A stretch of 64,000 bases of DNA from a virus. The position numbers and the translations under genes were made by a program. Shown in pieces: positions 33,845 through 41,650 of this stretch. Below the pieces are notes generated by a model. The model was not told the origin of the DNA, searched no databases, and saw nothing but the letters and a program-made list of their open reading frames with translations. The stretch spans positions 1 through 64,000 of IMG/VR virus record IMGVR_UViG_3300046507_000506, one strand, 5' to 3'. Numbering within the stretch: position 1 is the first letter of the stretch; each line of letters opens with the position of its first letter.

Positions 33845-34650
33845 GAAACCCGCGCTTCATACACTGGCGACGCTTTCACACATGGCGGCTTGGTGCAGTA
33901 AGAGCCTGCCCCGCCAGTGCCAGCCGGTCGCGCGAGCGACGTATGCGGATAGCCGCCATTGTGAAAGCCGCTCCCATGCGGTCCAGTTAGCAAGTCGCCT
34001 TGTGCCGCTTGTCCGCATCGCTGCAATGGGAGCACCTTCAGCACGGCCGTAGCTCAGTTGGTAGAGCGCCCCTCGTATGGGGAGAGAAGTAGTCGCGAAA
34101 TGGCGGTAGCGCCCGCGCGACGATCTTCCGGTATCGGCCGGTACGCGCGCGGGTTCGAATCCCGTCGGCCGTGCTGAGGGTGAATGGTGGACGTGAAACT
34201 ATGTCCCTTACTTTGCATGCACTGACCTGCCTCTGACTGTACTGCGAATCAGACCGAGTCATCATTCACTCTCAACAGATGCGGAACCGTGGGCGGCGGT
34301 GAGTCAGTAGGGAAAGCGTCGATTGAACGATGTAGCGTTCGGCGCGGAGCCCGAAAGCAATAGACCGTGCGAGTGGTCGAGCATGCCGTTAAAGCGCAAG
34401 GTTCTGGCGCATGAGCAGGGGAAGGGCCTGCACTCTCACGCATGGCGATCGGTGGAGTACCGTTCAAGAAATCGTCAGTTCCGTGCGCTTGCGGAACCAG
34501 TCGCCATGACGTGAGAGTGATCGGATAGTGGAAAGCGCAGGCGTCACAGCCGTCTAGCAGGGTTCGATACCGTGCCCTTTCACTCTCAACGCGCGGCCTG
34601 TAAGGGTTGTACCGGCCAGCCAGTGACCCCTTAAAAGGTCCGCCGCGCAC
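33845..34650 (+). ncRNA. Putative large structured RNA with embedded tRNA-like element
   Basis: About 800 bases without a credible gene but dense in long-range complementarity. Helix A: 33872-33880 with 33960-33968 and 33882-33890 with 33951-33959 (18 pairs, one bulge), capped inside by a GCGA tetraloop hairpin (33927-33940) and crossed by a pseudoknot 33862-33869 / 33912-33919 (8 pairs). Helix B: 33970-33977 / 34026-34033. Helix C: 34040-34049 / 34166-34175, closing the tRNA-like element. Helix D: 34175-34187 / 34262-34274. Helix E: 34420-34426 / 34575-34581. Helix F: 34431-34448 / 34501-34519 (18 pairs, one bulge). Kissing pair 34392-34398 / 34484-34490 (7 pairs). End limits are inferred. 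Ornate phage RNAs such as GOLLD and ROOL are the known comparison; identity with either cannot be shown here. Confidence 0.7.
34043..34173 (+). tRNA. tRNA-like element with 66-base insertion in the variable region
   Basis: Acceptor ACGGCCG / CGGCCGT pairs perfectly; TA, D-stem GCTC/GAGC with loop AGTTGGTA, and T-arm GCGGG-TTCGAAT-CCCGT are canonical. The anticodon arm is not: CCCC and GGGG close a 6-base loop TCGTAT (CGT, Thr, is the nearest reading). Bases 34083-34148 replace the variable loop and fold into two hairpins (34092-34121, 34128-34141). The acceptor helix extends to 10 pairs and no CCA is encoded. A working tRNA is doubtful; a structural module is more likely. Confidence 0.55.
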
Positions 34651-34672
34651 CCTTCCCCCTCACACCACCACC

Positions 34673-35155
34673 ATGACATTTCCCTTCCGCGATACCGAAG
34701 CGGCGCTAATGGCCGCCGAAATTCGAGAGCAGATTTACGAGGATTTCCGTTCGGTTGTGGGCACGAATGAGCCCAAGCCTTATACACCGCCCGCGCCGAT
34801 GCCGACATACGAGGAAATGACCGAGCAGTTGCATCGCGCGGCGAATCCCACGCCTGCCGACGTGGCGGCGCGCATGCTCAACCAGCAAGCGCAATCCGGT
34901 GCACCGCCTTGGTCTTGGGAATGGGTGATGGGCGAACCGCTATGGCTCGAAATGCGCCGGGCAATGAAGCGCGTGAAGCGTGAAGCGCCCGCGTATGCGC
35001 CGCTGCCGGAAAGCGTCACCAAGCCGGAAGTGCTCGACCTGGTAGACCTGCGCGACGCTGGCTATGAGTTGTTGGACGTGACAGCCGACGGCGTTGTTAC
35101 GCTGCGCTCGCCCCATACCGTGCGAGCCGTCTACATGACTGCGACCATTCGCTAG
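34673..35155 (+). CDS. Hypothetical phage protein
   Basis: 160 residues from ATG 34673; the longer reading from 34607 is Arg/Pro-rich RNA-region sequence and rejected. Helical, with YEEMTEQLHRAANPTPADVA and WEWVMGEPLWLEMRRAMKRV. No family recognised. Followed by a bidirectional terminator. Confidence 0.55.
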   Translation: MTFPFRDTEAALMAAEIREQIYEDFRSVVGTNEPKPYTPPAPMPTYEEMTEQLHRAANPTPADVAARMLNQQAQSGAPPWSWEWVMGEPLWLEMRRAMKRVKREAPAYAPLPESVTKPEVLDLVDLRDAGYELLDVTADGVVTLRSPHTVRAVYMTATIR

Positions 35156-35174
35156 TGATCGCGCCAAGCCAACG

Positions 35175-35204
35175 AAAAGGCCCGGCATTGCGTCCGGGCC
35201 TTTT
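35175..35204. terminator. Bidirectional intrinsic terminator
   Basis: AAAAGGCCCGG (35175-35185), loop CATTGCGT, CCGGGCCTTTT. A-run and T-run on both sides let it serve the rightward 34673 gene and the convergent leftward operon. Confidence 0.8.
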
Positions 35205-35213
35205 CACATTCCG

Positions 35214-35612
35214 CTAGATCGGGTGATTCTTTACGAGGTATTCGCTCGCCTCGTCTACCGTATCAAACTCAGCGAGCACAACGTAATCCTCATCCGGGCG
35301 TTGCGGCATTCGCGCCAGCTTGACCTTGGGCACGTCCATGATGATGGTCGGACGCTGGCGACCGCGCAGATAGTCCGCCTGCAACGCCTCTGCCAGTATG
35401 CAAGCCTCATCATAGGTATCGACCATGCCGAGGTATGTGGGCCGGTCCCACGCGCCGCCGTTCAGGCATCGGACCTCGATCTTTCCATCGTCTCGCGTTA
35501 CGCCGTAAGGATGATCCCACCAGGCATCAAGCTCGGCTTTGCTGCGCTCCTCATTGGGCGTGGCGTCGAACATTTCCGGCAGGTCTGGATCAAGGGGAAT
35601 GCGGTTGGGCAT
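35214..35612 (-). CDS. Hypothetical protein
   Basis: 132 residues. RIPLDPDLPEMFDATPNEER start and YVVLAEFDTVDEASEYLVKN end; mixed alpha/beta. No family recognised. Last gene of a long leftward operon, ending at the bidirectional terminator. Confidence 0.55.
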   Translation of the reverse strand: MPNRIPLDPDLPEMFDATPNEERSKAELDAWWDHPYGVTRDDGKIEVRCLNGGAWDRPTYLGMVDTYDEACILAEALQADYLRGRQRPTIIMDVPKVKLARMPQRPDEDYVVLAEFDTVDEASEYLVKNHPI

Positions 35613-35654
35613 GGCGGCTCCTTTTGTGGTGTCCCGCCATTGTGCCGCAACCGC

Positions 35655-36008
35655 TCACCTTCTACCTATACCGCGCATCTGCTTGCGCTTGCGACGGTCC
35701 TGATTCACGCGGGCATTGAACAGCGCCCGCGCCTGCTTTTCACGCCACACGTTCTCGCGTCGCAGCCGCGCCGTCTCGCGCCGGTAGCTGTCGTCATAGA
35801 CCGGCTCGCACTCCTGCTCGAATCGCGCCGGGTAGCGCGTGCGCACGAGGGCGTCGAGGTCAAGCGCGGGCGGCTCGTCTTTGGGCAGGAGCACGCGCGC
35901 GCCGCAATCCTGCACGATGACGTTCGCCACCTCATGCGCGAGCGCAAGGGCCAGCGCACGGCCAGCCGCGCCGCCCGTAAAGATGATGACGCCGCAGCCC
36001 CTGCTCAC
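35655..36008 (-). CDS. Hypothetical protein
   Basis: 117 residues from GTG 36008, overlapping the previous TGA. Hydrophobic start (GCGVIIFTGGAAGRALALAL) then a long Arg/Glu helix (RRETARLRRENVWREKQARA). Looks like a small membrane-associated protein with a basic coiled tail. Function unknown. Confidence 0.5.
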   Translation of the reverse strand: MSRGCGVIIFTGGAAGRALALALAHEVANVIVQDCGARVLLPKDEPPALDLDALVRTRYPARFEQECEPVYDDSYRRETARLRRENVWREKQARALFNARVNQDRRKRKQMRGIGRR

Positions 36009-36310
36009 GCCCTGCCCTCGCGCCCCGCGCCGAACCCGATCAGCAGCAGGAACACCACGAGCGCGAGCACGCGCAATGCGCTATCGGCGGTGAAGGGTTG
36101 GCCGGGCTCGCCGATACCCTTGATCGCCGCGATGACGGCCAGAACGATGATGGCGATTGCGAGTGTGCGGCGGCCTGACCTGCACACGAAGCGGCCGACA
36201 ACGCACGCCGCCGCGAGCATCCATTCAGCCAGGACAATGAACGCCTTGCCGAGATAGGCACACATCACCCATACGACGTACCAAAATAACTCTTTGACCT
36301 GATCTTTCAT
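36005..36310 (-). CDS. Small multi-span membrane protein
   Basis: 101 residues with three hydrophobic spans (ELFWYVVWVMCAYLGKAFIV, LAIAIIVLAVIAAIKGIG, LRVLALVVFLLLIGFGAG). Overlaps both neighbours by 4 bases. One of four consecutive small membrane proteins at 36005-36952. Function unknown. Confidence 0.55.
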   Translation of the reverse strand: MKDQVKELFWYVVWVMCAYLGKAFIVLAEWMLAAACVVGRFVCRSGRRTLAIAIIVLAVIAAIKGIGEPGQPFTADSALRVLALVVFLLLIGFGAGREGRA

Positions 36311-36504
36311 TGCACTTCCTTCTGTAATGCCCGCAGGTGGGCGAGTTGATTCGACACGAGCGAGTGACGCGTTTCGAGCCAGTTGTTGTACTGCTCGATG
36401 CGGTTCGCCTTGCGCTTATGGCGCAGACAGTCAAATTCCGCCCACACCCATCCGGCGATAGCAAACGCGAGCATGACTGCGAGGGCGATACTCAGTGTCG
36501 TCAT
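36307..36504 (-). CDS. Small single-span protein with coiled tail
   Basis: 65 residues: one N-terminal span (LSIALAVMLAFAIAGWVWAE) and a C-terminal helix (NNWLETRHSLVSNQLAHLRA). This layout, span plus coil, resembles an inner-membrane spanin but lacks a partner lipoprotein nearby, so it is left unassigned. Confidence 0.5.
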   Translation of the reverse strand: MTTLSIALAVMLAFAIAGWVWAEFDCLRHKRKANRIEQYNNWLETRHSLVSNQLAHLRALQKEVQ

Positions 36505-36608
36505 TCCTTATCTCCCTGTTTGCGCGGCTGTTGAGCGGCGAACGGATTGCAGGCATGCGCCATCACCTGCCAGAAAAGCACCCATGCGGTGTACGGATTC
36601 AGGCCCAT
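36501..36608 (-). CDS. Very small membrane protein
   Basis: 35 residues from ATG 36608, which overlaps the stop of the DUF3307 gene: MGLNPYTAWVLFWQVMAHAC then NPFAAQQPRKQGDKE. One short hydrophobic segment and a basic tail. Overlap at both ends supports translation. Confidence 0.45.
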   Translation of the reverse strand: MGLNPYTAWVLFWQVMAHACNPFAAQQPRKQGDKE

Positions 36609-36952
36609 GCGCGCCACTCCATCACGGCCACAACCCAACACACCTTGCAAAACAGGTGGATGGCTTGGTCGGCATTCAGCGAAATGCGCTTCTGGCACTT
36701 CGCATGATCGACATAGGCATGAATCACCGCCTCCAACAGAGCGAGCGCAATCGAGCCAGTGAAAAGCGCGACGAATGCGGCATGAATGAACGCGTGCGCC
36801 GCCAGTGCGTGAGGCCAGAACAGCTTGCCGAGAGCGCTATTGCGGTCCTTTGCCGTCGCGAGGAAATCGCCTTGCAGCGGATAGTCGGCGAGGAAATGCC
36901 CCGCCACGAGCCAGAACAGCATGACGGCGGGCGTGAGGTGCAGGTCGATCAT
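36599..36952 (-). CDS. DUF3307-like membrane protein
   Basis: 117 residues. GHFLADYPLQGDFLATAKDR, PHALAAHAFIHAA and a YVDHAKCQKR segment, then DQAIHLFCKVCW, follow the DUF3307 pattern of conserved His/Asp in several membrane spans. Function of the family is unknown. Overlaps both neighbours. Confidence 0.65.
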   Translation of the reverse strand: MIDLHLTPAVMLFWLVAGHFLADYPLQGDFLATAKDRNSALGKLFWPHALAAHAFIHAAFVALFTGSIALALLEAVIHAYVDHAKCQKRISLNADQAIHLFCKVCWVVAVMEWRAWA

Positions 36953-37476
36953 TTCGCCTCCAGTTCGGCAACACGCGCGCGCAGGCGGGCAATCTCGGAA
37001 ACGCGGTCGCGCCAGCCGGGAATGAACTCATCCAGTTCGCTGGTTCCGAAGCCACCGCGACAGTTACGCCCGGCCAGGTCGATCAGGGCCGGTTGCGGGC
37101 TCCACCGTTTGCAATATGCGTCGTAGGCTTCAAGGTGGAGCGACCAAGGGATGCCCGGCGTATAGCCCTGTACCGGCGCGCGCTTTTCGGACACTGCCGC
37201 GCTCATCGCATCGCCGCGAGCCGCGCGGAAAGCCTCCTCACGAGCAAGGAAGGTGAAGTGCGGCCACGCCTTGCGGATCGCATCGGAGCGCGCCGCCGCG
37301 CGGCCCTTCTCCTCTACGAAGTCTTCCGGCAGGTTGCACGAAGCCTCGCCGCGCTCGGTCCAGCCGTTGTCAAACCTCAGTTCGCAAAGCGTGGTGCGGC
37401 CATCCGGGCGCGTTTCGTATGCGCTCGATACGATGCGCGCCTCGATCATGTGGAGTGTGATGCGTTGGATTTTCAT
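36949..37476 (-). CDS. Gp49-like phage protein
   Basis: 175 residues. The first 75 residues (HMIEARIVSSAYETRPDGRT, then LCELRFDNGWTERGEASCNL) fit the Gp49 phage family: recognition of a short beta domain followed by AWPHFTFLAREEAFRA. The C-terminus ends in a coiled coil (EIARLRARVAELEAK). Role unknown. Confidence 0.55.
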   Translation of the reverse strand: MKIQRITLHMIEARIVSSAYETRPDGRTTLCELRFDNGWTERGEASCNLPEDFVEEKGRAAARSDAIRKAWPHFTFLAREEAFRAARGDAMSAAVSEKRAPVQGYTPGIPWSLHLEAYDAYCKRWSPQPALIDLAGRNCRGGFGTSELDEFIPGWRDRVSEIARLRARVAELEAK

Positions 37477-37478
37477 GA

Positions 37479-38255
37479 TTACGCGCCTCCCATGCGCAGC
37501 AGCGTCGCCTCAATCACGCGCCGCCCGAACGCTTCGAGAATCGCATCGCCGTGATCGCCCGGCTCGACGTTCGCCAGCACGTCCTCGCTCTTCATGGAGT
37601 TGTACAGCGCGAGCAATTCCGGGCCGCTGAACTTCGCCGAACGCTGGCGCGCCGCCGTTTCGAGCGCGTGAATGAGGAACAGTGCAATCGCGTCCGCGTC
37701 CGTAAAGCCTTCGGTCACGTCGAGCGAGACGTGTATCCCTTCTTCCACGCCTGCATCAATGCAGATACGCAGGGGAGTCCGGGTAACGTCGCCCATGCGC
37801 GAATTCAGCACGAAGCTCAGGTTCGGCAGGTCCACGCGCGAGACGTATTTCGCGAGGCTATCGGCCACCTGCCCGGCGATAGTCGGCGGCGCGGGTGCAG
37901 GCGGCTCGTCCGCTACCAGTTCCACGACCGTACCGGCAGGAGCCTGAACAGTCGCGGATACCGGCTCCATGGGGCACGGGCCACGGTCGCACGAGAGCTT
38001 TTCACCCGCCACGCAACGCGCACCGCACCGCTTGCAGGCGTAGGCCGCGACCGCTTCAGGCGCATCCGCATCCTGCTGGCCTTCAACGATGGGCAGGGTG
38101 CGCGTCAATGTGCCGTCAAGTCTCACCGGACCTAGAAAATACGCCTCGCGATCAAGGCTAACTACGCCATTGAGCACGATGTGCCCGCCCCTCACCGTGA
38201 TTTCGACCGGGCCAGTGCTGTCCGGGCAGACGCGAATATTCATTACGCCGCTCAT
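37479..38255 (-). CDS. Hypothetical protein with zinc module
   Basis: 258 residues from ATG 38255, overlapping the previous stop as ATGA. Beta-rich N-terminus (VEITVRGGHIVLNGVVSLDR), Cys module YACKRCGARCVAGEKLSCDR, helical C-terminus with ALFLIHALETAARQRSA. No family recognised. Confidence 0.5.
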   Translation of the reverse strand: MSGVMNIRVCPDSTGPVEITVRGGHIVLNGVVSLDREAYFLGPVRLDGTLTRTLPIVEGQQDADAPEAVAAYACKRCGARCVAGEKLSCDRGPCPMEPVSATVQAPAGTVVELVADEPPAPAPPTIAGQVADSLAKYVSRVDLPNLSFVLNSRMGDVTRTPLRICIDAGVEEGIHVSLDVTEGFTDADAIALFLIHALETAARQRSAKFSGPELLALYNSMKSEDVLANVEPGDHGDAILEAFGRRVIEATLLRMGGA

Positions 38256-38794
38256 TGCTGCACCTGCGTCGGTTGTTGCAGGGCAATGGTGCGCTCGCAC
38301 GCGGTGCGGATCGCTTCGAGCACGAGGCGGCGCTCAGGCGTCGTCTCGACACTCAGGCCATCGGCCGCAATCGCCTGAATGATGCTCAGGTGATCGTCGC
38401 TGTGACCGAGCACGATGGACGTTTCAATGCCGCGCACGAGCCCGGCTTTCTCCATCATCCGGCCAAGCGCACGTGTCGGCATCTTGCGTGCGATCTGTGC
38501 GGCCTGAACGACAGCAGCGGGCACGACTGGCGTTGCGGGCTGCTCGGCCTCGATCACTTCCATTTGGCCGTTCGCCCACGAGTCGTCCATATCGAGCGCG
38601 TCAGCCTCCTTGACCTTGACTGCCTGCGCCTTCACGTCGGACCAGTTCATGTTGTTTTTCGCCCAGTCCAGCAGGTCCGAATCGTGCCCCGGATCGTTCG
38701 GGTAGTTCGCCCTGATATCGGCGAGCACAATCGCTGCCGGAAGATGCCACTTGCTGCCGTCAAGCGCTGTCAGTACGAGAACCTTGTTTTTCAT
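38252..38794 (-). CDS. Hypothetical protein
   Basis: 180 residues. VLVLTALDGSKWHLPAAIVL start, acidic middle, helical C-terminus with MMEKAGLVRGIETSIVLGHS. No family recognised. Operonic with its neighbours. Confidence 0.5.
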   Translation of the reverse strand: MKNKVLVLTALDGSKWHLPAAIVLADIRANYPNDPGHDSDLLDWAKNNMNWSDVKAQAVKVKEADALDMDDSWANGQMEVIEAEQPATPVVPAAVVQAAQIARKMPTRALGRMMEKAGLVRGIETSIVLGHSDDHLSIIQAIAADGLSVETTPERRLVLEAIRTACERTIALQQPTQVQQ

Positions 38795-38820
38795 AGCGGG
38801 TGAGTTGGTTGGTTATGGGT

Positions 38821-39141
38821 TTAAACGGCCGCCTGAGCGGCTTGCTGCTTCTCTTGCTTCAAACGGTCCCTGCGGGCTCGAACGCGGGTCTTGATGGCGT
38901 CCGAGTTCTTCACGTAGTACTCGCGCTTGGCGTCCAGAATCCGAGCCTTGTGGCGGCCGTAGTGCTCCTTCACCGTGCGCCGCGACCGCTCGCGATTGCA
39001 CTCGCAACAGATACCGCTTTTCACGTAGTGCTCTGTCTTGTGACCATCGCGACACACGCGGCCGTCATAGAACCGGACGAGTCCCGCAGTGCGCGCATCA
39101 GCACGACTGATTATCGGGAGGGTGTTTTCCTTACTGTCCAT
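38821..39141 (-). CDS. Small basic zinc-binding protein
   Basis: 106 residues from ATG 39141. VCRDGHKTEHYVKSGICCEC is followed by very basic helices (NRERSRRTVKEHYGRHKARI, KTRVRARRDRLKQEKQQ). The Cys/His start plus repeated Tyr-rich basic helix resembles zinc-containing endonuclease VII/HNH accessory proteins, but no catalytic motif is clear. Adjacent to terminase. Confidence 0.5.
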   Translation of the reverse strand: MDSKENTLPIISRADARTAGLVRFYDGRVCRDGHKTEHYVKSGICCECNRERSRRTVKEHYGRHKARILDAKREYYVKNSDAIKTRVRARRDRLKQEKQQAAQAAV

Positions 39142-39154
39142 CGGTTTTCCTAAG

Positions 39155-40714
39155 TCAATGGTCTGCGTGTTGCGCGGCCTGCGCAGCCTGCTGATTGAGT
39201 GTTGCGAGAATCCGGGCGCGCGCATCCTCCTTCGCGCCGCCAGCGGCAGGCGAATCGAAGTCCTCAGCGAGCGAGTAGTGCGCGTCTTCGAGGAACACGA
39301 ACGAGCACGTATCCCAAATGTCCGGCGACGGGATGCCGTCGGTGCGCATGTCCTCTTTCTTTGCGATCACGCGTCGGGCCTTCTCGTCATAGTGGTAAGG
39401 GATGCGCGAGCCCTGCTCAACGAGCTTGTCAACGAACGAAGCGGGCACTTCCGGCGAGATACCAAAGCGGCCTTCCTGCACGGCCCGCGTGAGGCCGCAG
39501 ATAGCCTGCGCACGCTGGTTGAAATAGCGCTCCTTGTATTCCTTGGCGAAGTTCGGGTTACCCCAGTTCACCTTGCGGTAGTTCGCAAAGCCGTCGAGGT
39601 CGAGCTGCTTGCACACCACAAGGCCCATACCGCCCGCGTCGATGAGCGCACCGGCGTTGGCGCGTTCGCGCGATTCGGTGAGCACATGGCCGTGCAGTTC
39701 GGCCGGGTTGATACTGTTCGAGAACACCGGCACAGAGACAAGCTGCGCGCGGCGCGCGTCCGGCCCGTATTCGCCCAGGCCGTTGACCTTGAACGCAGGC
39801 ATAACCGACGCGTCGCGGTAGCCGCCGCCGCCCACGTCGAGCGGCAGAAGCCAGCCGTACTGATCGCCCGGCTTGATGACTTCGAGCCCCTTGCACGCCT
39901 CGATAGCCTTGCGGCCAAGCAGGAACTTGCTGCTGTTCTCAGGGAACTCGCCGCGCACCTTGATGGAGTACTCCTCCTCGGTGTACTGCTGTTTCTTTTC
40001 CGCGATGAACTCGGCGGACACAATCGGCGAATCCTCGCTGTTGAAAACGAGGTTGTTCCACCGGCCGCCCTTTCCGATAGAGAGCTTGTGGTGCGTGTCG
40101 TAGAAGAAACCGGACGGCCGCGTAGGCTGCGAGGCAATCGCCATGCGGTTGCGCTTGTCCGTCAGCGAGCCGGTGATGACGCCAAAGTTCTCATCCGTGA
40201 TACCGCTCGCCTCGTCGCCGAGCCAAAGCAACCAGTCGCGGTGAGCCCCCGCCAAATTTTCAGGGGAGCCGCGCGGGGCCGTCTTTGCGATGACAAACCA
40301 GTTCGCCTTGAAACCCTTCACAAAGACGCGCTCTGTCTCAATGGTGAAGTAGTCCCATATCCACGCCTGGCGGCCGTTCTGAATCTTTGCCGAGAGGTCG
40401 GCGAACTCCTTCCAGACGCCGTCCGACACGGTCGAGATTTTCGGCGCAGTGAGGATGGTGTTCGAGAGGAAGTAGCAGAGCAGGTGCCACAGGGCGATGA
40501 TGGCAAAGCCCGACGTCTTACCCGTACCGTGGCCGGACGATACCGACGTGCGCGAGCCCGGATCGCTGACGCTGTCAAACAGGTCGATCTGCTGCCACGT
40601 CGGCTTGAGCCCGCATACCTCAATGGCAAAGCGGGTGCAGTCGAACGCGTACCGCTGCACGAACTCCTTGTAGCGCGGGTCCGCAGGCAGAAAGATGCGT
40701 GCTTTTGTTGCCAC
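39155..40714 (-). CDS. terL: Terminase large subunit
   Basis: 519 residues from GTG 40714. ATPase: SVSSGHGTGKTSGFAIIALW (Walker A GHGTGKT) and WLLWLGDEASGITDE (Walker B with catalytic Glu), then MAIASQPTRPSGFF coupling motif. Nuclease: LLPLDVGGGGYRDASVMP, ALIDAGGMGLV and GIPSPDIWDTCSFVF supply the acidic residues. It powers DNA packaging. TerS is the upstream gene, separated by no bases. Confidence 0.9.
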   Translation of the reverse strand: MATKARIFLPADPRYKEFVQRYAFDCTRFAIEVCGLKPTWQQIDLFDSVSDPGSRTSVSSGHGTGKTSGFAIIALWHLLCYFLSNTILTAPKISTVSDGVWKEFADLSAKIQNGRQAWIWDYFTIETERVFVKGFKANWFVIAKTAPRGSPENLAGAHRDWLLWLGDEASGITDENFGVITGSLTDKRNRMAIASQPTRPSGFFYDTHHKLSIGKGGRWNNLVFNSEDSPIVSAEFIAEKKQQYTEEEYSIKVRGEFPENSSKFLLGRKAIEACKGLEVIKPGDQYGWLLPLDVGGGGYRDASVMPAFKVNGLGEYGPDARRAQLVSVPVFSNSINPAELHGHVLTESRERANAGALIDAGGMGLVVCKQLDLDGFANYRKVNWGNPNFAKEYKERYFNQRAQAICGLTRAVQEGRFGISPEVPASFVDKLVEQGSRIPYHYDEKARRVIAKKEDMRTDGIPSPDIWDTCSFVFLEDAHYSLAEDFDSPAAGGAKEDARARILATLNQQAAQAAQHADH

Positions 40715-41635
40715 TTACTCGCCCTGCCCGGCCATCTGCGATTCAGCCTGAGCCTGACGGCGGCGCGCGGCCACTGAGTTCCGCCCGGCCTCAGCATTCG
40801 CGATTCCCTCCTGATAGACCTTGTCCAGTTCATCGGCGGTTGCCTGCGTCACAGTCGCCGTCACGGTCTGATCGATCTGATCGCGCCAGCCCGCAATATT
40901 CTTCAGCGCAAGGTTGGCAATCCGCGACTCATAGAGCCCGCCAAGTCCACCCTCAGTGAGCAATGCGGCTTGCAGGTCGCGCGCGCGCGCGTAGGTGTAA
41001 GAAAATTCCGGGTGCCTGAGTGTCACACCGTCCTCAGTCACGGACGTTGCCCAGTCATGCAGGGTCTGCCGGGTGACGTCGATTGAGTCGGCGAAGCGTT
41101 CGAGTGTCGGAAAGCGATTGACGACCGTTTCAGTCACGGTGACGGGCCTGCCGTCCTTATCCTGCTTGGTGACCTCTACCTGTTTCTCCAGGTCAATGCG
41201 AAAGTACGATAGCAGCATGTCGCAGAACTCGTCGCGGTAGACAGTCGGGCGCCCTACCCTGCGTTTCTCTACCGGTGCGGCAGTCGATGCAGGCTCTACA
41301 GGCGGTTTGCCTGCCTTGGGTGCGGCCTTACCCTTTGCGGGCGTCTTGGCGGCTGTCTTGCGCGCCGCCGTGCGCTTTTCCTTGCTATCCTGTGCGGCTG
41401 GCTTCTGTGCTGCCTTACGCGCGGGCCGCTTCTTTGCCTCGCCATCCGGCCAATCCGTCACCGTGTGCGTGGGCGGCACCTTGCGCGGCTTCTTTCCCGG
41501 CGCGTGCTCGATCACTCCATCGCGCGAATGAACCGCCACCGTCTCGCCCCTCGCGTTAGCCTGAGCAATTTCCTTCTTCAGCGCGGTCGTCTTGCCTGCG
41601 CGCCGCCCGCCCGTCGTGATTGTTTTCGTTGCCAT
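40715..41635 (-). CDS. terS: Terminase small subunit
   Basis: 306 residues. The C-terminal 180 match the TerS_6/gp3-like family: VGRPTVYRDEFCDMLLSYF, NRFPTLERFADSIDVTRQTL, HDWATS, then SRIANLALKNIAGWRDQ. The N-terminal 120 are a Lys/Ala/Pro-rich basic tail (KRPARKAAQKPAAQDSKEKR), unusual for TerS and probably a DNA clamp. Abuts the large subunit. Confidence 0.8.
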   Translation of the reverse strand: MATKTITTGGRRAGKTTALKKEIAQANARGETVAVHSRDGVIEHAPGKKPRKVPPTHTVTDWPDGEAKKRPARKAAQKPAAQDSKEKRTAARKTAAKTPAKGKAAPKAGKPPVEPASTAAPVEKRRVGRPTVYRDEFCDMLLSYFRIDLEKQVEVTKQDKDGRPVTVTETVVNRFPTLERFADSIDVTRQTLHDWATSVTEDGVTLRHPEFSYTYARARDLQAALLTEGGLGGLYESRIANLALKNIAGWRDQIDQTVTATVTQATADELDKVYQEGIANAEAGRNSVAARRRQAQAESQMAGQGE

Positions 41636-41650
41636 GCTGTGTGTGCGTGA

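Noticed and set aside
34038-34265. Leftward 75-residue frame with TADGIRTRARTGRYR
   Set aside because: This is the common mis-translation of a tRNA-like region; the DNA is better explained as structured RNA.
34249-34650. 133-residue leftward frame over the RNA region
   Set aside because: No ribosome site, odd composition, and it runs across the paired helix arms that explain the DNA better.
36307-36504. Inner-membrane spanin (Rz)
   Set aside because: Layout fits, but no Rz1-like lipoprotein overlaps it and the lysis genes are at the other end of the window.
39089-40777. 562-residue rightward open frame
   Set aside because: Antisense to terminase large subunit, Arg/Val-rich, no ribosome site or homology.
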